Of a stretch of 64,000 nucleotides of DNA, positions 1 to 9,402 are shown piece by piece (position 1 is the stretch's first letter; every line of letters begins with the position of its first letter). The DNA comes from Oerskovia flava (GTDB lineage: Bacteria > Actinomycetota > Actinomycetes > Actinomycetales > Cellulomonadaceae), in assembly GCF_026163685.1 (NCBI RefSeq), contig NZ_JAOXSR010000001.1, positions 868,001 to 932,000 on the forward strand, given 5' to 3'. The notes under the pieces are model-generated. The model was not told the DNA's origin and ran no database searches. It saw only the letters and a list, made by a program, of their open reading frames with translations. The translations under genes and the position numbers were made by a program.

Positions 1-2
1 TC

Positions 3-167
3 AGCCTAGCCAGGTTGAGCGGTGCGACTCTTGGGCTGAGTCATGCTGACCTAGTTAAGGCAGCCGAGGCAGCCGCGAAGAGCGCACTCATGCGCGGTGC
101 AGCCAGCGTCACGCGAGACGACCTGACCGCGGCTTTGACACTGCGCCGACAGGCAAGCATTGGTTGA
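3..167 (+). CDS. AAA+ ATPase, C-terminal fragment (IetA-like), cut by left edge
   Basis: An open frame runs from the left edge to a TGA at 165-167. The 54 visible residues include GLSHADLVKAAEAAAKSAL and then SVTRDDLTAAL, the small helical lid that ends ClpX/SpoVK/FtsH-type AAA+ ATPases; the Walker motifs lie outside the window. The stop overlaps the TTG start of the downstream protease by 8 nt, so the two are co-transcribed and probably translationally coupled. An AAA+ ATPase directly upstream of a cytoplasmic subtilase is the architecture of IetAS, known first as a plasmid-stability pair and later as an anti-phage system. The ATPase identity is well supported; the IetA assignment is inferred from the pairing. 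Confidence 0.75.
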   Translation, partial: SLARLSGATLGLSHADLVKAAEAAAKSALMRGAASVTRDDLTAALTLRRQASIG

Positions 168-2715
168 GGAGCTGCGCCACCTCGATCACCTATATATCGT
201 CGAGCGGGCGGTCAACGAGGAACTTACGCGCGCAGGTCAGGGCAACGCCAGAGTACGCCCAGTTGAGCACCGCGCACACGGGATGGCGTTGCGTGGCCAA
301 CTCCAGCAGGTCCTGGAGGCCAGCGATGCCCACCGCCGCGAGGTGAGCGTAAGCCTGGATGAGTTGCAGGCACTCGGCACGATCATCGTTCTGGAGGGCA
401 CCGATGCGACCCACCCTTTGAACGTCGACCGGCTAAACCGACTCAGCACTCATCGCGCATCGGCCAAGCGGCCGATGTGGCTTTTGCTTTCCGTCCACCC
501 GCCTACCGACACGCAGCAAGAGCGCGCGACCGTCTGGGTCGCCGACGCCTACCGTGCCAACTTCCTGCGCCTGTTTCAGGATTACCTCGACAAGCTCTCC
601 ACGAAAGGCAACCCTGAGAACTGGACCACGCCGGACGGCAACCCCGCGAACCAAGCCCTGATCGCGAACATCTCTCGGATCCGTGAGGCAGTGCTAGCCG
701 ACTTATGGACCTCAGACGGCGAGCCTCCCAGCCGCGGGCAGCATTGGTGGGAACTCTGGCTCGACACTTCGCAGTCGGCGTTGGAGGTATTCGACGCGTT
801 CACCGCAGTGCAACAGTTGCAGACCGTTCGCCGGACGCTGTCGTTCCAAGACCGCCACGTAGTGTGGGTTAAGGCCCGTTGGGAACAGCTACAGATCCTG
901 ATGTTCTCTCGGATCCCGATCGCGGAGATCCGCCGCCCCGAGTTCGTCGACACCGTCGAGGATCTCCAGGTTGGTGAGCAGGACGAGTACGTCCAGGACC
1001 TGGCCGAACGGCTGGTGCCGGCCGACTCGGAGAGCGCCCCGGTCGTCTGTCACCTCGACACCGGCGTCTTCCAAGGACATGTCCTCATCCGAGGGTCGCT
1101 GAACCCTTCCGATGTGCACACGATCGTCGGCACGTCTGGCCATGACGTGCGCGGGCATGGCACTTCCATGGCCGGTCTCGCGTTGCATGGAGATCTCGAC
1201 CCACTTCTGATTGGCAGACAGCGGGTCCAGCTTGAGCACCGCCTCGAATCGGTGCGGATGACACCCGCCCGTGGTGAACCACTCCTGGATCCGCTCGACT
1301 ACGGGACCGCCACGGCGGAGGCCGTCGTGCTGCCGGAGATCACGGCCCCCCGCGCTCGCGTGTTCTGCATGCCTCTAAGTTCCGAACCGGATAAGCCTGG
1401 GGAGCCCACGCTATGGTCCTCCACGGTCGACGCACTGGCAGTCGGCACAGACATCGTTCGTGACGGCCACCAAATTCAGCTGCTGTCGGCTCCGGACTCC
1501 GCTGCCGCCCGGCTCATCGTTATCGCGGCGGGAAACGTTGACCGCTACCACCTGGACCACCGGGCCGAATCAGACACCTCGGCAATCCAGGACCCTGCAC
1601 AAGCGTGGAATGCGCTGACTGTCTCCGCGCACACAGAACTCGACGACGTTCCGACGGATCCCGACTACCACGGTTGGACGCCACTCGCCCAAGCTGGAGA
1701 GTTGTCCCCACACAGCCGGACCTCCATGCTCTTCGCTGAGCGTAAGTGGCCCATTAAGCCCGACATTTGTATGGAGGGCGGCAACGTCCTGACCAACGGA
1801 GACACCGGGTTTGAGCCCAAGCACCCGCTGCTGTCGTTGCGCACGACTGGCACGAGGAGCAATCTCGCACTGACCTCCGCGAACGCAACGAGCGCGGCCA
1901 CTGCCCAAGCGTCTCGCCTGGCTGCAATGACCATGGCGCGATATCCCAGCTACTGGCCCGAGACCGTACGCGGTTTACTAACCCATGCGGCCGAGTGGAC
2001 TCAGAGTATGCGCAAGGAGATCGAGGGGGAGGCGGGCAAGACCGCACGGTTGCGGCTCCTGCGGCGCTACGGGTGGGGTGTCCCCGCGCCCGAGGGAGTC
2101 CTCTACTCTTCCCAGCAGGCCGTCACCCTGGTCAGCCAGGACCGTTTCACTCCCTTCGATGGCCCCGAATACAGGATGCGCCACCTGCGCCTGCACCCTC
2201 TGCCTTGGCCGCGCGAGGCGTTGGAGGCGATCGGGGACGGTGAGGTGCGGATGCGCGTCACGTTGTCCTACTTTATCGAGCCATCGCCCTCTCGGCGAGG
2301 GTGGCGCCAACGCTACTCGTATGCCTCGCACGGCCTCCGCTTCGACCTGCAGAGCCCACTGGAGTCTCAGCGAGAGTTTGTCCGCCGGGTGAACCGCGAT
2401 GCGCAGCGAGACGAAGAGGGTGCAGCGAGGAGCACCGCCGCCTCCGAACGCTGGCTGGTGGGTCCTTACCAACGTCACCTCGGCTCGCTTCACCAGGATG
2501 AGTGGACCGGAACCGGGCATGAACTCGCCGCCGCAAACACCATCGCGGTGTATCCGGTGGGCGGGTGGTGGAAGAACACCGGCCGCGCCGACCGCACATC
2601 CATGCCAGTGCGCTACGCGCTGCTAGCATCTCTGCGGACTCAGCGCCAGGACATCGATCTGTACACGCCCATCGCGACCCAATTGCGAGTACCCACAAGG
2701 GTCTTCGCTCAATAG
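160..2715 (+). CDS. ietS: S8 subtilisin-like peptidase of an ATPase/protease defence pair (IetS-like)
   Basis: An 851-aa protein with no signal peptide, so a cytoplasmic protease. About 290 residues of unassigned N-terminal sequence precede a divergent S8 domain. The Asp lies in CHLDTGV (D300), the His in RGHGTSMAG (H333), the oxyanion Asn in AAGN (N459) and the nucleophile in ATSAATA (S578), where the usual GTSMAAP is altered but the Ser is kept. All catalytic positions are present, so it is probably active. The TTG at 160 is chosen because it overlaps the stop of the ATPase gene; a later ATG is possible. In IetAS the ATPase is thought to control or feed the protease. Hand-counted lines 481-540 and 1741-1800 are 65% and 57% G+C against 70% at 8521-8580, which fits acquisition by transfer. 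Confidence 0.8.
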   Translation: MVEELRHLDHLYIVERAVNEELTRAGQGNARVRPVEHRAHGMALRGQLQQVLEASDAHRREVSVSLDELQALGTIIVLEGTDATHPLNVDRLNRLSTHRASAKRPMWLLLSVHPPTDTQQERATVWVADAYRANFLRLFQDYLDKLSTKGNPENWTTPDGNPANQALIANISRIREAVLADLWTSDGEPPSRGQHWWELWLDTSQSALEVFDAFTAVQQLQTVRRTLSFQDRHVVWVKARWEQLQILMFSRIPIAEIRRPEFVDTVEDLQVGEQDEYVQDLAERLVPADSESAPVVCHLDTGVFQGHVLIRGSLNPSDVHTIVGTSGHDVRGHGTSMAGLALHGDLDPLLIGRQRVQLEHRLESVRMTPARGEPLLDPLDYGTATAEAVVLPEITAPRARVFCMPLSSEPDKPGEPTLWSSTVDALAVGTDIVRDGHQIQLLSAPDSAAARLIVIAAGNVDRYHLDHRAESDTSAIQDPAQAWNALTVSAHTELDDVPTDPDYHGWTPLAQAGELSPHSRTSMLFAERKWPIKPDICMEGGNVLTNGDTGFEPKHPLLSLRTTGTRSNLALTSANATSAATAQASRLAAMTMARYPSYWPETVRGLLTHAAEWTQSMRKEIEGEAGKTARLRLLRRYGWGVPAPEGVLYSSQQAVTLVSQDRFTPFDGPEYRMRHLRLHPLPWPREALEAIGDGEVRMRVTLSYFIEPSPSRRGWRQRYSYASHGLRFDLQSPLESQREFVRRVNRDAQRDEEGAARSTAASERWLVGPYQRHLGSLHQDEWTGTGHELAAANTIAVYPVGGWWKNTGRADRTSMPVRYALLASLRTQRQDIDLYTPIATQLRVPTRVFAQ

Positions 2716-2759
2716 AGCAATACCGCTGCTGCACCGAAATACCTGATCGTTTCTGTCGG

Positions 2760-2791
2760 CGTGCACGGGCCGCGTGAACTGTCCGTGCACG
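2760..2791. terminator. Hairpin terminator between the defence pair and a convergent small gene
   Basis: CGTGCACGG (2760-2768) pairs perfectly with CCGTGCACG (2783-2791) across a 14-nt loop. It lies 45 nt after the protease stop and 12 nt from the stop of the convergent small gene, so it can serve both. There is no U tract. Confidence 0.5.
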
Positions 2792-2802
2792 TGCCAAACG
2801 CC

Positions 2803-2994
2803 CTAGCCCTGGGCGGAGCGGTTGTCGAGCAGGAGCCCGATGCCGAAGCCGCACGCGGCACCCAGCACGAGACCGAACCAGGCGAGGACCGCCACCCCCA
2901 CCACGGCACCGATCAGCGTGCCCACCAGGGTGCGCCGGCCCATCTTCCAGGGGCCGGAGTCGTCGGGTCGGTAGATCGGACGGTCGGTGGGCAC
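2803..2994 (-). CDS. Small two-helix membrane protein of unknown function
   Basis: A 63-aa protein read from a GTG at 2994. The first ~18 residues are polar (PTDRPIYRPDDSGPWKMG); the rest is nearly all hydrophobic, GTLIGAVVGVAVLAWFGLVL and then GAACGFGIGLLL, giving two tightly spaced transmembrane helices and a short polar tail. I know no function for such proteins. Base composition matches the chromosome rather than the neighbouring protease gene, so it marks the right side of the low-G+C insert. No strong ribosome site is visible before the GTG; an internal ATG at 2943 would remove the polar N-terminus. Confidence 0.55.
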   Translation of the reverse strand: MPTDRPIYRPDDSGPWKMGRRTLVGTLIGAVVGVAVLAWFGLVLGAACGFGIGLLLDNRSAQG

Positions 2995-3050
2995 AGACCC
3001 ATGGTAGAGACCGGGACGAGGCCCGGCGCCCGCTGCGCGCAGCGACACAC

Positions 3051-4148
3051 CTAACCGCCGATCGCGCCCATGCTCCGCTCGGTGCGGGCGAAGGACTGCG
3101 GGTCGGCGAGCTCGTCGCGGTCGCTGCCGTGCGCGAACGGCTTGGCCCACATGGCGCCCTGCCAGGCGGCCAGCACGGCCTCGTCGACAGCCTGCTCGTC
3201 GCCGCCGGAGCGCAGCAGCGCCCGCAGGTCGGTCTCGTCGTTCCCGAAGAGGCACGAGCGCACGGTGCCCTCGGCCGTCAGCCGGGTGCGATCGCAGTCG
3301 CCGCAGAACGAGCGGGTGACCGAGGCGATGATGCCGACCGTCTGGGGGCCGCCGTCGACCAGCCACTCCTCGGCCGGGGCCGAGGGGTCCTCGCGACCGA
3401 CGGCGCGCAGGTCGAAGCGCTCGCCGAGCACCGACAGCAGCCGGTCGGCGGCGACCAGGTCCTCGCGGCGCCACCGCTCGTCGGCGTCGAGCGGCATCTG
3501 CTCGATGAACCGCAGGTGGCACCCGTGGTCGACCGCCCAGGCGAGCAGGTCGGACGCTCCCGCGAGGGTCTCGGGCATGAGCACGGCGTTGAGCTTGACC
3601 GGGGCCAGGCCCGCGGTGAGCGCCGCGCGGACCCCGGCGAGGACGTCGGGCAGCCGGTCGCGCCGCGTGAGCCGGGCGAAGTCCTCACGGTCCACCGAGT
3701 CGAGCGAGATGTTGACGCGGCTGAGCCCGGCCTCGACGAGCTCGTGGACGCGCTTGTCCAGCCCGATGGCGTTGGTGGTCATGGAGATCGGGATACCGGG
3801 AGCAGCGGCGCGGGAGCGGCGCACGATCTCCGCGAGGTCCGGGCGCATCAGCGGTTCGCCGCCGGTGAAGCGGACGTCGCGGATGCCGAGGGTGCCGACC
3901 GCCAGCCGCACGAGGCGCCCGATCTCGGTGGGGGTGAGCAGGTCCTCGCGGGGGATGGCGGGCAGGCCCTCGGCCGGCATGCAGTACGTGCAGCGCAGCG
4001 AGCACTTCTCGGTGATGGAGATGCGCAGGTCGCGCGCGACGCGCCCGAAGCGGTCGACGAGCGCGGCGGTGTCCGGGCGCCCGTCGGTCGACGGCGCCCC
4101 GCGTGTTCGGGAGCGCAGCGTCGGCATCCCGAGAGCTACGGCGGCCAC
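3051..4148 (-). CDS. moaA: GTP 3',8-cyclase MoaA
   Basis: Radical-SAM enzyme for the first step of molybdenum cofactor synthesis, converting GTP to 3',8-cyclo-GTP. The N-terminal radical-SAM cluster is CSLRCTYC (C49, C53, C56). The C-terminal cluster is CGDC plus a distant Cys (C282, C285, C299), and the protein ends in the conserved Gly-Gly. FTGGEPL is the S-adenosylmethionine-binding motif. Length (365 aa) is normal. The GTG at 4148 gives the N-terminus [12 protein letters not shown], matching the LGxPT start common in actinobacterial MoaA; the ATG at 4127 is the alternative. It stands alone, with no moaC, moaE or moeA in the window, but faces a molybdenum hydroxylase operon that needs the cofactor. 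Confidence 0.93.
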   Translation of the reverse strand: MAAVALGMPTLRSRTRGAPSTDGRPDTAALVDRFGRVARDLRISITEKCSLRCTYCMPAEGLPAIPREDLLTPTEIGRLVRLAVGTLGIRDVRFTGGEPLMRPDLAEIVRRSRAAAPGIPISMTTNAIGLDKRVHELVEAGLSRVNISLDSVDREDFARLTRRDRLPDVLAGVRAALTAGLAPVKLNAVLMPETLAGASDLLAWAVDHGCHLRFIEQMPLDADERWRREDLVAADRLLSVLGERFDLRAVGREDPSAPAEEWLVDGGPQTVGIIASVTRSFCGDCDRTRLTAEGTVRSCLFGNDETDLRALLRSGGDEQAVDEAVLAAWQGAMWAKPFAHGSDRDELADPQSFARTERSMGAIGG

Positions 4149-4258
4149 ACGGCGATCGTACACACGCGGACCGGTGACGGGGCGGAGTGTCCGTGCTAGG
4201 TTCTCGTCCACTTCGTGGAACATCGTTTCCGGGAAGCGAAAGAACGGCGCGGACTCAA

Positions 4259-4308
4259 GCCTCGAGGGGCACCCGCGCGGCCTCGCCGGCCGCGGGTGAC
4301 CCGCGAGG
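4259..4308 (+). promoter_or_regulatory. Structured leader between moaA and xdhC
   Basis: The 240-nt gap between the divergent moaA and xdhC genes holds a nested stem: CCTCG (4259-4263) with CGAGG (4304-4308) outside, and CACCCGCG (4270-4277) with CGCGGGTG (4291-4298) inside. It lies about 80 nt before the xdhC start and could fold in the mRNA leader. I could not match it to the molybdenum cofactor or xanthine riboswitch consensus, so function is unassigned. Confidence 0.35.
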
Positions 4309-4388
4309 GACTCACCGCAAGGGTTAACTGGGTTGACTGGAGACGTCGGGCGCACCGCGCCCGGCACCCGTGCGGAAGCGAGGCCTTG

Positions 4389-5594
4389 GTGCTTCATCTG
4401 ATGGACGAGATCACCGGGTGGTTCGAGCCCGGTCGGCCGGCGTTCGCCGTCGCGACGATCGTCGGCGCGTCCGGCTCGGTGCCGCGCCCCGTCGGGACCG
4501 CGATGGCCGTGCGCGTGGACGGCCGCGTGGTCGGCAGCCTCTCGGGCGGCTGCGTCGAGGCCGCGGTGCACGCGGCCTGTCTGAGGGCGATCTCGGTCGG
4601 GCGCGCCTGCCGCGAGGCCTTCGGGTACAGCGACGCCGACGCGTTCGCCGTCGGGCTCACCTGCGGTGGCACGCTCGACGTGCACGTCCAGCCCCTCGAC
4701 CCCACGCACCCCACCCCGCTCGTCACGGACCTCGCGCGCCACGCCCGCGACGGCGCGGGCGACGCACCGACGGCGCTCGTGCGCCGCATCGACACGACCG
4801 GCACGACCGGGGTCCTCCTGCGGGGCGCCGCGATCGGCTCGGCCGAGATCGCCGCAGCGCTGGGCGGGCTCGTCGAGCCCTCCGCGCTGGAGAGCGTGGC
4901 GCGCCAGGTCGACGCGGCGCTCCGCACGGGCGGGACGGCGGTCGTGCGCGCCGCGAGCCGCGACGCGCGGGACGGCTCCGAGCAGGACGCCCCGGTCACG
5001 CTCCTCGTGGAGACCCGGCGGCCCGCTCCGCGGCTCGTCGTCGCCGGGGCGAACGACTTTGCCGGCGCCCTCGTCAGGGCTGCCTCGCTCCTCGGCTACC
5101 GCATCACGCTGGTCGACGCCCGCGAGGTCTTCGCCGACGCCGGGCGCTACCGAGAGGCGGAGGTCGTGGTCGAGTGGCCCGACGCCTACCTGGCCCGCGA
5201 GCACGCCGCCGGCCGGGTGGACGAGCGCACCGCCGTCGTCGTCCTCACGCACGACCCGAAGTTCGACGTGCCGCTCCTGCGGCTCGCGCTGGGACTCCCG
5301 CTGGCCTACGTCGGGGCGATGGGTTCCCGGCGGGCCCACGCCCAGAGGGTCGAGGCGCTGCGGGCGGAGGGCGTCGCCGACGCCGACCTCGCGCGCCTGC
5401 GGTCGCCCGTCGGTCTCGACCTCGGGGCGGTCGGTCCCGAGGAGGTCGCGGTGTCCATCTGCGCCGAGCTCGTCGCGGCCCGGCACGGCCGCGCGACGGT
5501 CGCACCCCTCAGCGCGGGCGACGGCCCGCTGCACGACGACCAGCTGCACGGCCACCCGCAGGACGACCCGACCCCCGCCGAGCGGAGGCCCTGA
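4389..5594 (+). CDS. xdhC: XdhC/CoxI family molybdenum-hydroxylase maturation protein
   Basis: A 401-aa maturation factor that binds molybdenum cofactor, assists its sulfuration and delivers it to xanthine dehydrogenase-type enzymes. The N-terminal XdhC/CoxI domain carries [11 protein letters not shown] and [11 protein letters not shown], then [17 protein letters not shown] with its conserved Cys. The C-terminal Rossmann-like domain (about residues 220-370) begins [11 protein letters not shown] and contains [10 protein letters not shown] and [11 protein letters not shown]. The GTG at 4389 sits 5 nt after GAGG and gives [11 protein letters not shown], matching family N-termini better than the ATG at 4401. 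The stop overlaps the next ATG as TGATG, so it is the first gene of a coupled three-gene operon. Confidence 0.9.
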   Translation: MLHLMDEITGWFEPGRPAFAVATIVGASGSVPRPVGTAMAVRVDGRVVGSLSGGCVEAAVHAACLRAISVGRACREAFGYSDADAFAVGLTCGGTLDVHVQPLDPTHPTPLVTDLARHARDGAGDAPTALVRRIDTTGTTGVLLRGAAIGSAEIAAALGGLVEPSALESVARQVDAALRTGGTAVVRAASRDARDGSEQDAPVTLLVETRRPAPRLVVAGANDFAGALVRAASLLGYRITLVDAREVFADAGRYREAEVVVEWPDAYLAREHAAGRVDERTAVVVLTHDPKFDVPLLRLALGLPLAYVGAMGSRRAHAQRVEALRAEGVADADLARLRSPVGLDLGAVGPEEVAVSICAELVAARHGRATVAPLSAGDGPLHDDQLHGHPQDDPTPAERRP

Positions 5595-6496
5595 TGGACC
5601 TGGACACCGTCGCCGACCTCGTGGCGACCACCGACCCGTCGCAGTTCCGCGACGGGGACGCCTGGCTCGCCGGGGGCACCGTGCTCTTCTCCGACGGCAG
5701 CGACCGGATCCGGCGGCTGCTCGACATCACCGGCGCCGGCTGGCCGGCCCTCCAGGCGACCGCCGACGGTCTCGAGATCGCCGCCACCTGCACCGTCGCG
5801 GAGCTGTACGACTTCGAGGACTCGGCGGCCGCGCCACTGCGCGACACCTGGCCCGCCCTCGCCCTCGTGCGCCCGTGCTGCGACGCGTTCGTCGCCTCCA
5901 CCAAGGTCTGGAACGCCTCGACCGTCGGCGGCAACATCTGCACGGCGCTGCCGGCCGGGCCGATGACGTCGCTCACCGCGGCGCTCGACGGCGTCGCCGA
6001 GATCTGGTCGCCCGGGGGCGCCGTGCGGACCCAGCCGGTCGCCGAGCTCGTCACCGGGGACGCGACGACCACGCTCGCGCCCGGCGAGCTGCTGCGCGCC
6101 GTGCGGCTGCCCGAGCGCGCGCTGCGCGCGCGGACTGCCCTGCGGCGGGTGTCCCTGACGACCCTCGGGCGGTCGGGTGCGCTGCTCGTGGGCAGGCTCG
6201 ACCCCGACGGCGAGCTCGTGCTGACCGTCACCGCCGCCACCCGCCGCCCGGTCCAGCTCCGGTTCGGCGCCGCACCCCTCCCCGCGTGGCCGGACGCGGG
6301 CGCCCTGGCCGCGGCCCTCGACGCGGCGATCGACGACGGCCTCTACCACGACGACGTCCACGGCCTGCCCGCCTGGCGCCGTGACATGACGTACCGCCTC
6401 GCGGAGGAGATCCGCGCCGAGCTGGTGGACGGCGACCGGCCCCGCGGGGAGCACGGGCACGGGAACACGCCCGCCGGACAGGGAGGTCAGCGGTGA
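5594..6496 (+). CDS. FAD-binding subunit of a molybdenum hydroxylase (CoxM/XdhB type)
   Basis: A 300-aa medium subunit that passes electrons between the iron-sulfur centres and the final acceptor through FAD. The N-terminal half holds the FAD-binding strand and loop [14 protein letters not shown]; the middle has [17 protein letters not shown], the family motif that contacts the FAD pyrophosphate; the CO dehydrogenase flavoprotein C-terminal domain follows. The ATG overlaps the xdhC stop (TGATG) and its own stop overlaps the GTG of the large subunit gene (GTGA), so the three genes are translationally coupled. The substrate of the complex cannot be told from this subunit. Confidence 0.88.
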   Translation: MDLDTVADLVATTDPSQFRDGDAWLAGGTVLFSDGSDRIRRLLDITGAGWPALQATADGLEIAATCTVAELYDFEDSAAAPLRDTWPALALVRPCCDAFVASTKVWNASTVGGNICTALPAGPMTSLTAALDGVAEIWSPGGAVRTQPVAELVTGDATTTLAPGELLRAVRLPERALRARTALRRVSLTTLGRSGALLVGRLDPDGELVLTVTAATRRPVQLRFGAAPLPAWPDAGALAAALDAAIDDGLYHDDVHGLPAWRRDMTYRLAEEIRAELVDGDRPRGEHGHGNTPAGQGGQR

Positions 6497-9375
6497 AGGA
6501 CCCGCAGACGAACGCGCAGGTGACCGGGCAGACGAGCGAGCAGGCGAGCAGCCCGCCGTTCGAGATGGTGCTCGACGGCCGCGACGTGGCCTCCGCGCCG
6601 CGGCCCGGCCAGTGCCTGCGCACCTTCGTACGCGAGCAGGGTGCGCTGGGCGTCAAGAAGGGCTGCGACGGAGGTGACTGCGGTGCGTGCACCGTGCACG
6701 TCGACGGGGTCCCCGTGCACAGCTGCCTGTACCCGGCGCGGCGCGCCGCAGGCCGCGAGGTCACGACCATCAACGGGCTCGCCGCGACGTGCGGCACAGA
6801 CCTGCACCCGGTCCAGCAGCAGTTCCTCGACGCGCAGGGCTTCCAGTGCGGGTTCTGCACGGCGGGCATGATCATGACGGCCGCGGCGCTCGACGACCCG
6901 CGCGAGGAGGACCTGCCACGCGCCCTCAAGGGCAACCTGTGCCGGTGCACCGGGTACCGCGCGATCGCCGACGCCGTCCTCGCCCGCGGCGACACCACGA
7001 GCGAGATGTCGCAGGACGACGGTCCGGGGGACCGGTCCGCCGGCGCCGTCGGGACGAGCGCGGCGGCCCCGGCCGGCCGGGGCGTGGTCACGGGCACGGC
7101 CCGCTTCACCCTCGACGTCGACCCGGCCGACTACCCCGGCCTGCTGCACCTGCGGCTCGTACGGTCCCCGCACGCGCACGCCCGGGTGCTCGACGTCGAC
7201 GCCACCGCGGCGCTCGCGGTGCCCGGGGTGCAGGCGGTGCTCACGCACCTCGACGCGCCGGGCGTGCGGTTCTCCACCGCGCAGCACGAGCACGCCGCGG
7301 ACGACCCGGACGACACCCGCGTCCTCGACGACGTCGTGCGGTTCGTCGGGCAGCGGGTCGCGGCGGTCGTCGCGGACACGGTGGCCGCCGCGGAGGCGGG
7401 CGTCCGGGCGGTGCGGGTGTCCTACGAGCCCCTGCCCGCCGTCGTCGACCCCGAGCAGGCCATGGTGCCGGGGGCGCCGCTGGTGCACCCCGACCTCGAC
7501 CCGGCGGGTGCGCGGGTCGCGCGCCCCGAGGCGAACGTCGTCGCGGAGGTGCACACCACGATCGGTGACGTCGAGCGCGGGCTGGCGGAGGCCGACGTCG
7601 TGCACGAGGCCACGTACCGCACCCAGCGGGTGCAGCACGCGGCGCTCGAGACGCACGCCACGATCGCGTCGTTCGACGCCGACGGTCGGCTCGTCGTGCG
7701 CACCAGCACGCAGGTCCCGTTCCTCGTGCGCCGGACGCTGTGCCGGGTGTTCGGCCTCGACCCCGACCAGGTGCGCGTCGTGTGCGAGCGGGTCGGCGGC
7801 GGGTTCGGCGGCAAGCAGGAGGTCCTCACCGAGGACGTGACCGTGCTCGCCGCGCTCACGCTGGGACGCCCGGTGCAGCTCGAGCACACCCGCACCGAGC
7901 AGTTCGTCGCCACGACGACCCGCCACCCCTTCCGGATCCGGGTGCGCGCGGGAGCGCGCGCCGACGGGACCCTCACCGCGCTGCACCTCGACGTGCTGTC
8001 CGACACCGGTGCGTACGGCAACCATGCGCCCGGTGTGATGTTCCACGGGTGCGGCGAGTCCCTCGCGGTCTACCGGTGCGCGAACAAGCGGGTCGACGCG
8101 CACGCGGTCTACACGAACACGGTCCCTGCCGGGGCGTTCCGCGGGTACGGCCTGTCCCAGACGGTCTTCGCCGTCGAGTCCGCGATCGGCGAGCTCGCCG
8201 AGCAGCTCGGGATCGACCCGCTCGAGATGCGGCGGCGCAACGTGGTGCACGTCGGTGACCCGCTGCTGTCGACCAGCCCCGAGCCGGAGATGGACGTGCT
8301 CTACGGGTCCTACGGCCTGGACCAGTGCCTCGACCTCGCGGCGGACGCCCTGGCGCGGGGTCGTGCCCGTGACGTCGCCGAGCACGGGGCCGGTCCGGAC
8401 GGGCTCCCCGACCTGGGCCCGGCGTGGGTGGTGGGGGAGGGCGCCGCGCTCGCGATGATCGACACGGTGCCGCCGCGCGGGCACCACGCGCACGCCCGTG
8501 TCCGGCTGCGACCGGACGGCACGATCGAGGCCGAGGTCGGCACGGCGGAGTTCGGGAACGGCACGACGACGGTCCACCAGCAGCTCGTCGCGCAGGCGCT
8601 CGGGCAGGACGTGGGGCAGGTCGTGGTGCGGCAGTCCGACACGGACCTCGTCGAGCACGACACGGGCGCGTTCGGGTCGACCGGGACGGTCGTCGCGGGC
8701 AAGGCCTCGCACGCCGCGGCCGAGGGTCTCGCCGAGACGCTCGTGAAGGTCGGCGCCGCGATGACGGGGGCGGCGCCCGCCGACTGCCGGCTCGTCCCCG
8801 GTGGCGTGGAGTGTGCGGGGCGCCTCGTCCCGCTCCACGACGTCGCACGCGCGGGCACCGACGCCGGTCTCGACCTGAGCGCCGACGGGCGCTGGGGCGG
8901 CACACCCCGGTCCATCGCGTTCAACGTCCACGGCTTCCGGGTCGCGGTGCACCGCGGCACGGGGGAGATCCGGATCCTGCAGAGCGTGCAGGCCGCCGAC
9001 GCCGGGGTCGTCGTCAACCCGCGCCAGTGCCGGGGGCAGGTCGAGGGCGGGATCGCGCAGGCGCTGGGCGCCGCCCTGTACGAGCAGGTCGTCGTCGACG
9101 ACGCCGGTCGCGTGACCACCCCGGTGTTCCGGCACTACCACGTGCCCACGTTCGCCGACGTGCCGCGCAGCGAGGTGTACTTCGCCAGGACGACGGACGC
9201 GCTCGGCCCGCTGGGGGCGAAGTCGATGAGCGAGAGCCCGTTCAACCCCGTGGCCCCGGCGCTCGCCAACGCGCTGAAGGCCGCCACCGGGATCCGCCTC
9301 ACGGAGCTGCCGCTGGCCCGCGACCGTGTCTACCTGGCGATGAAGGCGGCCGGCCGGACGTTGCCGCTGCGCTGA
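6493..9375 (+). CDS. Molybdenum hydroxylase with fused 2Fe-2S and molybdopterin domains (xanthine dehydrogenase family)
   Basis: A 960-aa fusion. Residues 25-160 form the small iron-sulfur subunit: the plant-type 2Fe-2S ligands are C58, C63, C66 and C78 (motif [11 protein letters not shown]), the second cluster is C119, C122, C150 and C152 (CGFC, CRCTGY). After a short linker from about 165, the molybdopterin part follows, with [17 protein letters not shown] and, near the C-terminus, GAKSMSESP, whose Glu matches the catalytic Glu of the family. Usually these are separate polypeptides, or the Fe-S part is joined to the FAD subunit. The FAD subunit and XdhC are encoded just upstream with 4-nt overlap. 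Substrate may be xanthine or another N-heterocycle; not decidable here. Confidence 0.9.
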   Translation: MKDPQTNAQVTGQTSEQASSPPFEMVLDGRDVASAPRPGQCLRTFVREQGALGVKKGCDGGDCGACTVHVDGVPVHSCLYPARRAAGREVTTINGLAATCGTDLHPVQQQFLDAQGFQCGFCTAGMIMTAAALDDPREEDLPRALKGNLCRCTGYRAIADAVLARGDTTSEMSQDDGPGDRSAGAVGTSAAAPAGRGVVTGTARFTLDVDPADYPGLLHLRLVRSPHAHARVLDVDATAALAVPGVQAVLTHLDAPGVRFSTAQHEHAADDPDDTRVLDDVVRFVGQRVAAVVADTVAAAEAGVRAVRVSYEPLPAVVDPEQAMVPGAPLVHPDLDPAGARVARPEANVVAEVHTTIGDVERGLAEADVVHEATYRTQRVQHAALETHATIASFDADGRLVVRTSTQVPFLVRRTLCRVFGLDPDQVRVVCERVGGGFGGKQEVLTEDVTVLAALTLGRPVQLEHTRTEQFVATTTRHPFRIRVRAGARADGTLTALHLDVLSDTGAYGNHAPGVMFHGCGESLAVYRCANKRVDAHAVYTNTVPAGAFRGYGLSQTVFAVESAIGELAEQLGIDPLEMRRRNVVHVGDPLLSTSPEPEMDVLYGSYGLDQCLDLAADALARGRARDVAEHGAGPDGLPDLGPAWVVGEGAALAMIDTVPPRGHHAHARVRLRPDGTIEAEVGTAEFGNGTTTVHQQLVAQALGQDVGQVVVRQSDTDLVEHDTGAFGSTGTVVAGKASHAAAEGLAETLVKVGAAMTGAAPADCRLVPGGVECAGRLVPLHDVARAGTDAGLDLSADGRWGGTPRSIAFNVHGFRVAVHRGTGEIRILQSVQAADAGVVVNPRQCRGQVEGGIAQALGAALYEQVVVDDAGRVTTPVFRHYHVPTFADVPRSEVYFARTTDALGPLGAKSMSESPFNPVAPALANALKAATGIRLTELPLARDRVYLAMKAAGRTLPLR

Positions 9376-9402
9376 CCCGAGCGCACACCCGAGCGCTCGG
9401 CC

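Noticed and set aside
4149-4388. Molybdenum cofactor riboswitch before xdhC
   Set aside because: A stem is present but the known consensus is not; kept only as an unassigned structure.
6487-9141. An 884-codon minus-strand frame opposite the molybdenum hydroxylase
   Set aside because: Composition is repetitive (Arg, His, Asp, Val), no family seen; the plus strand has all Fe-S and Mo motifs.
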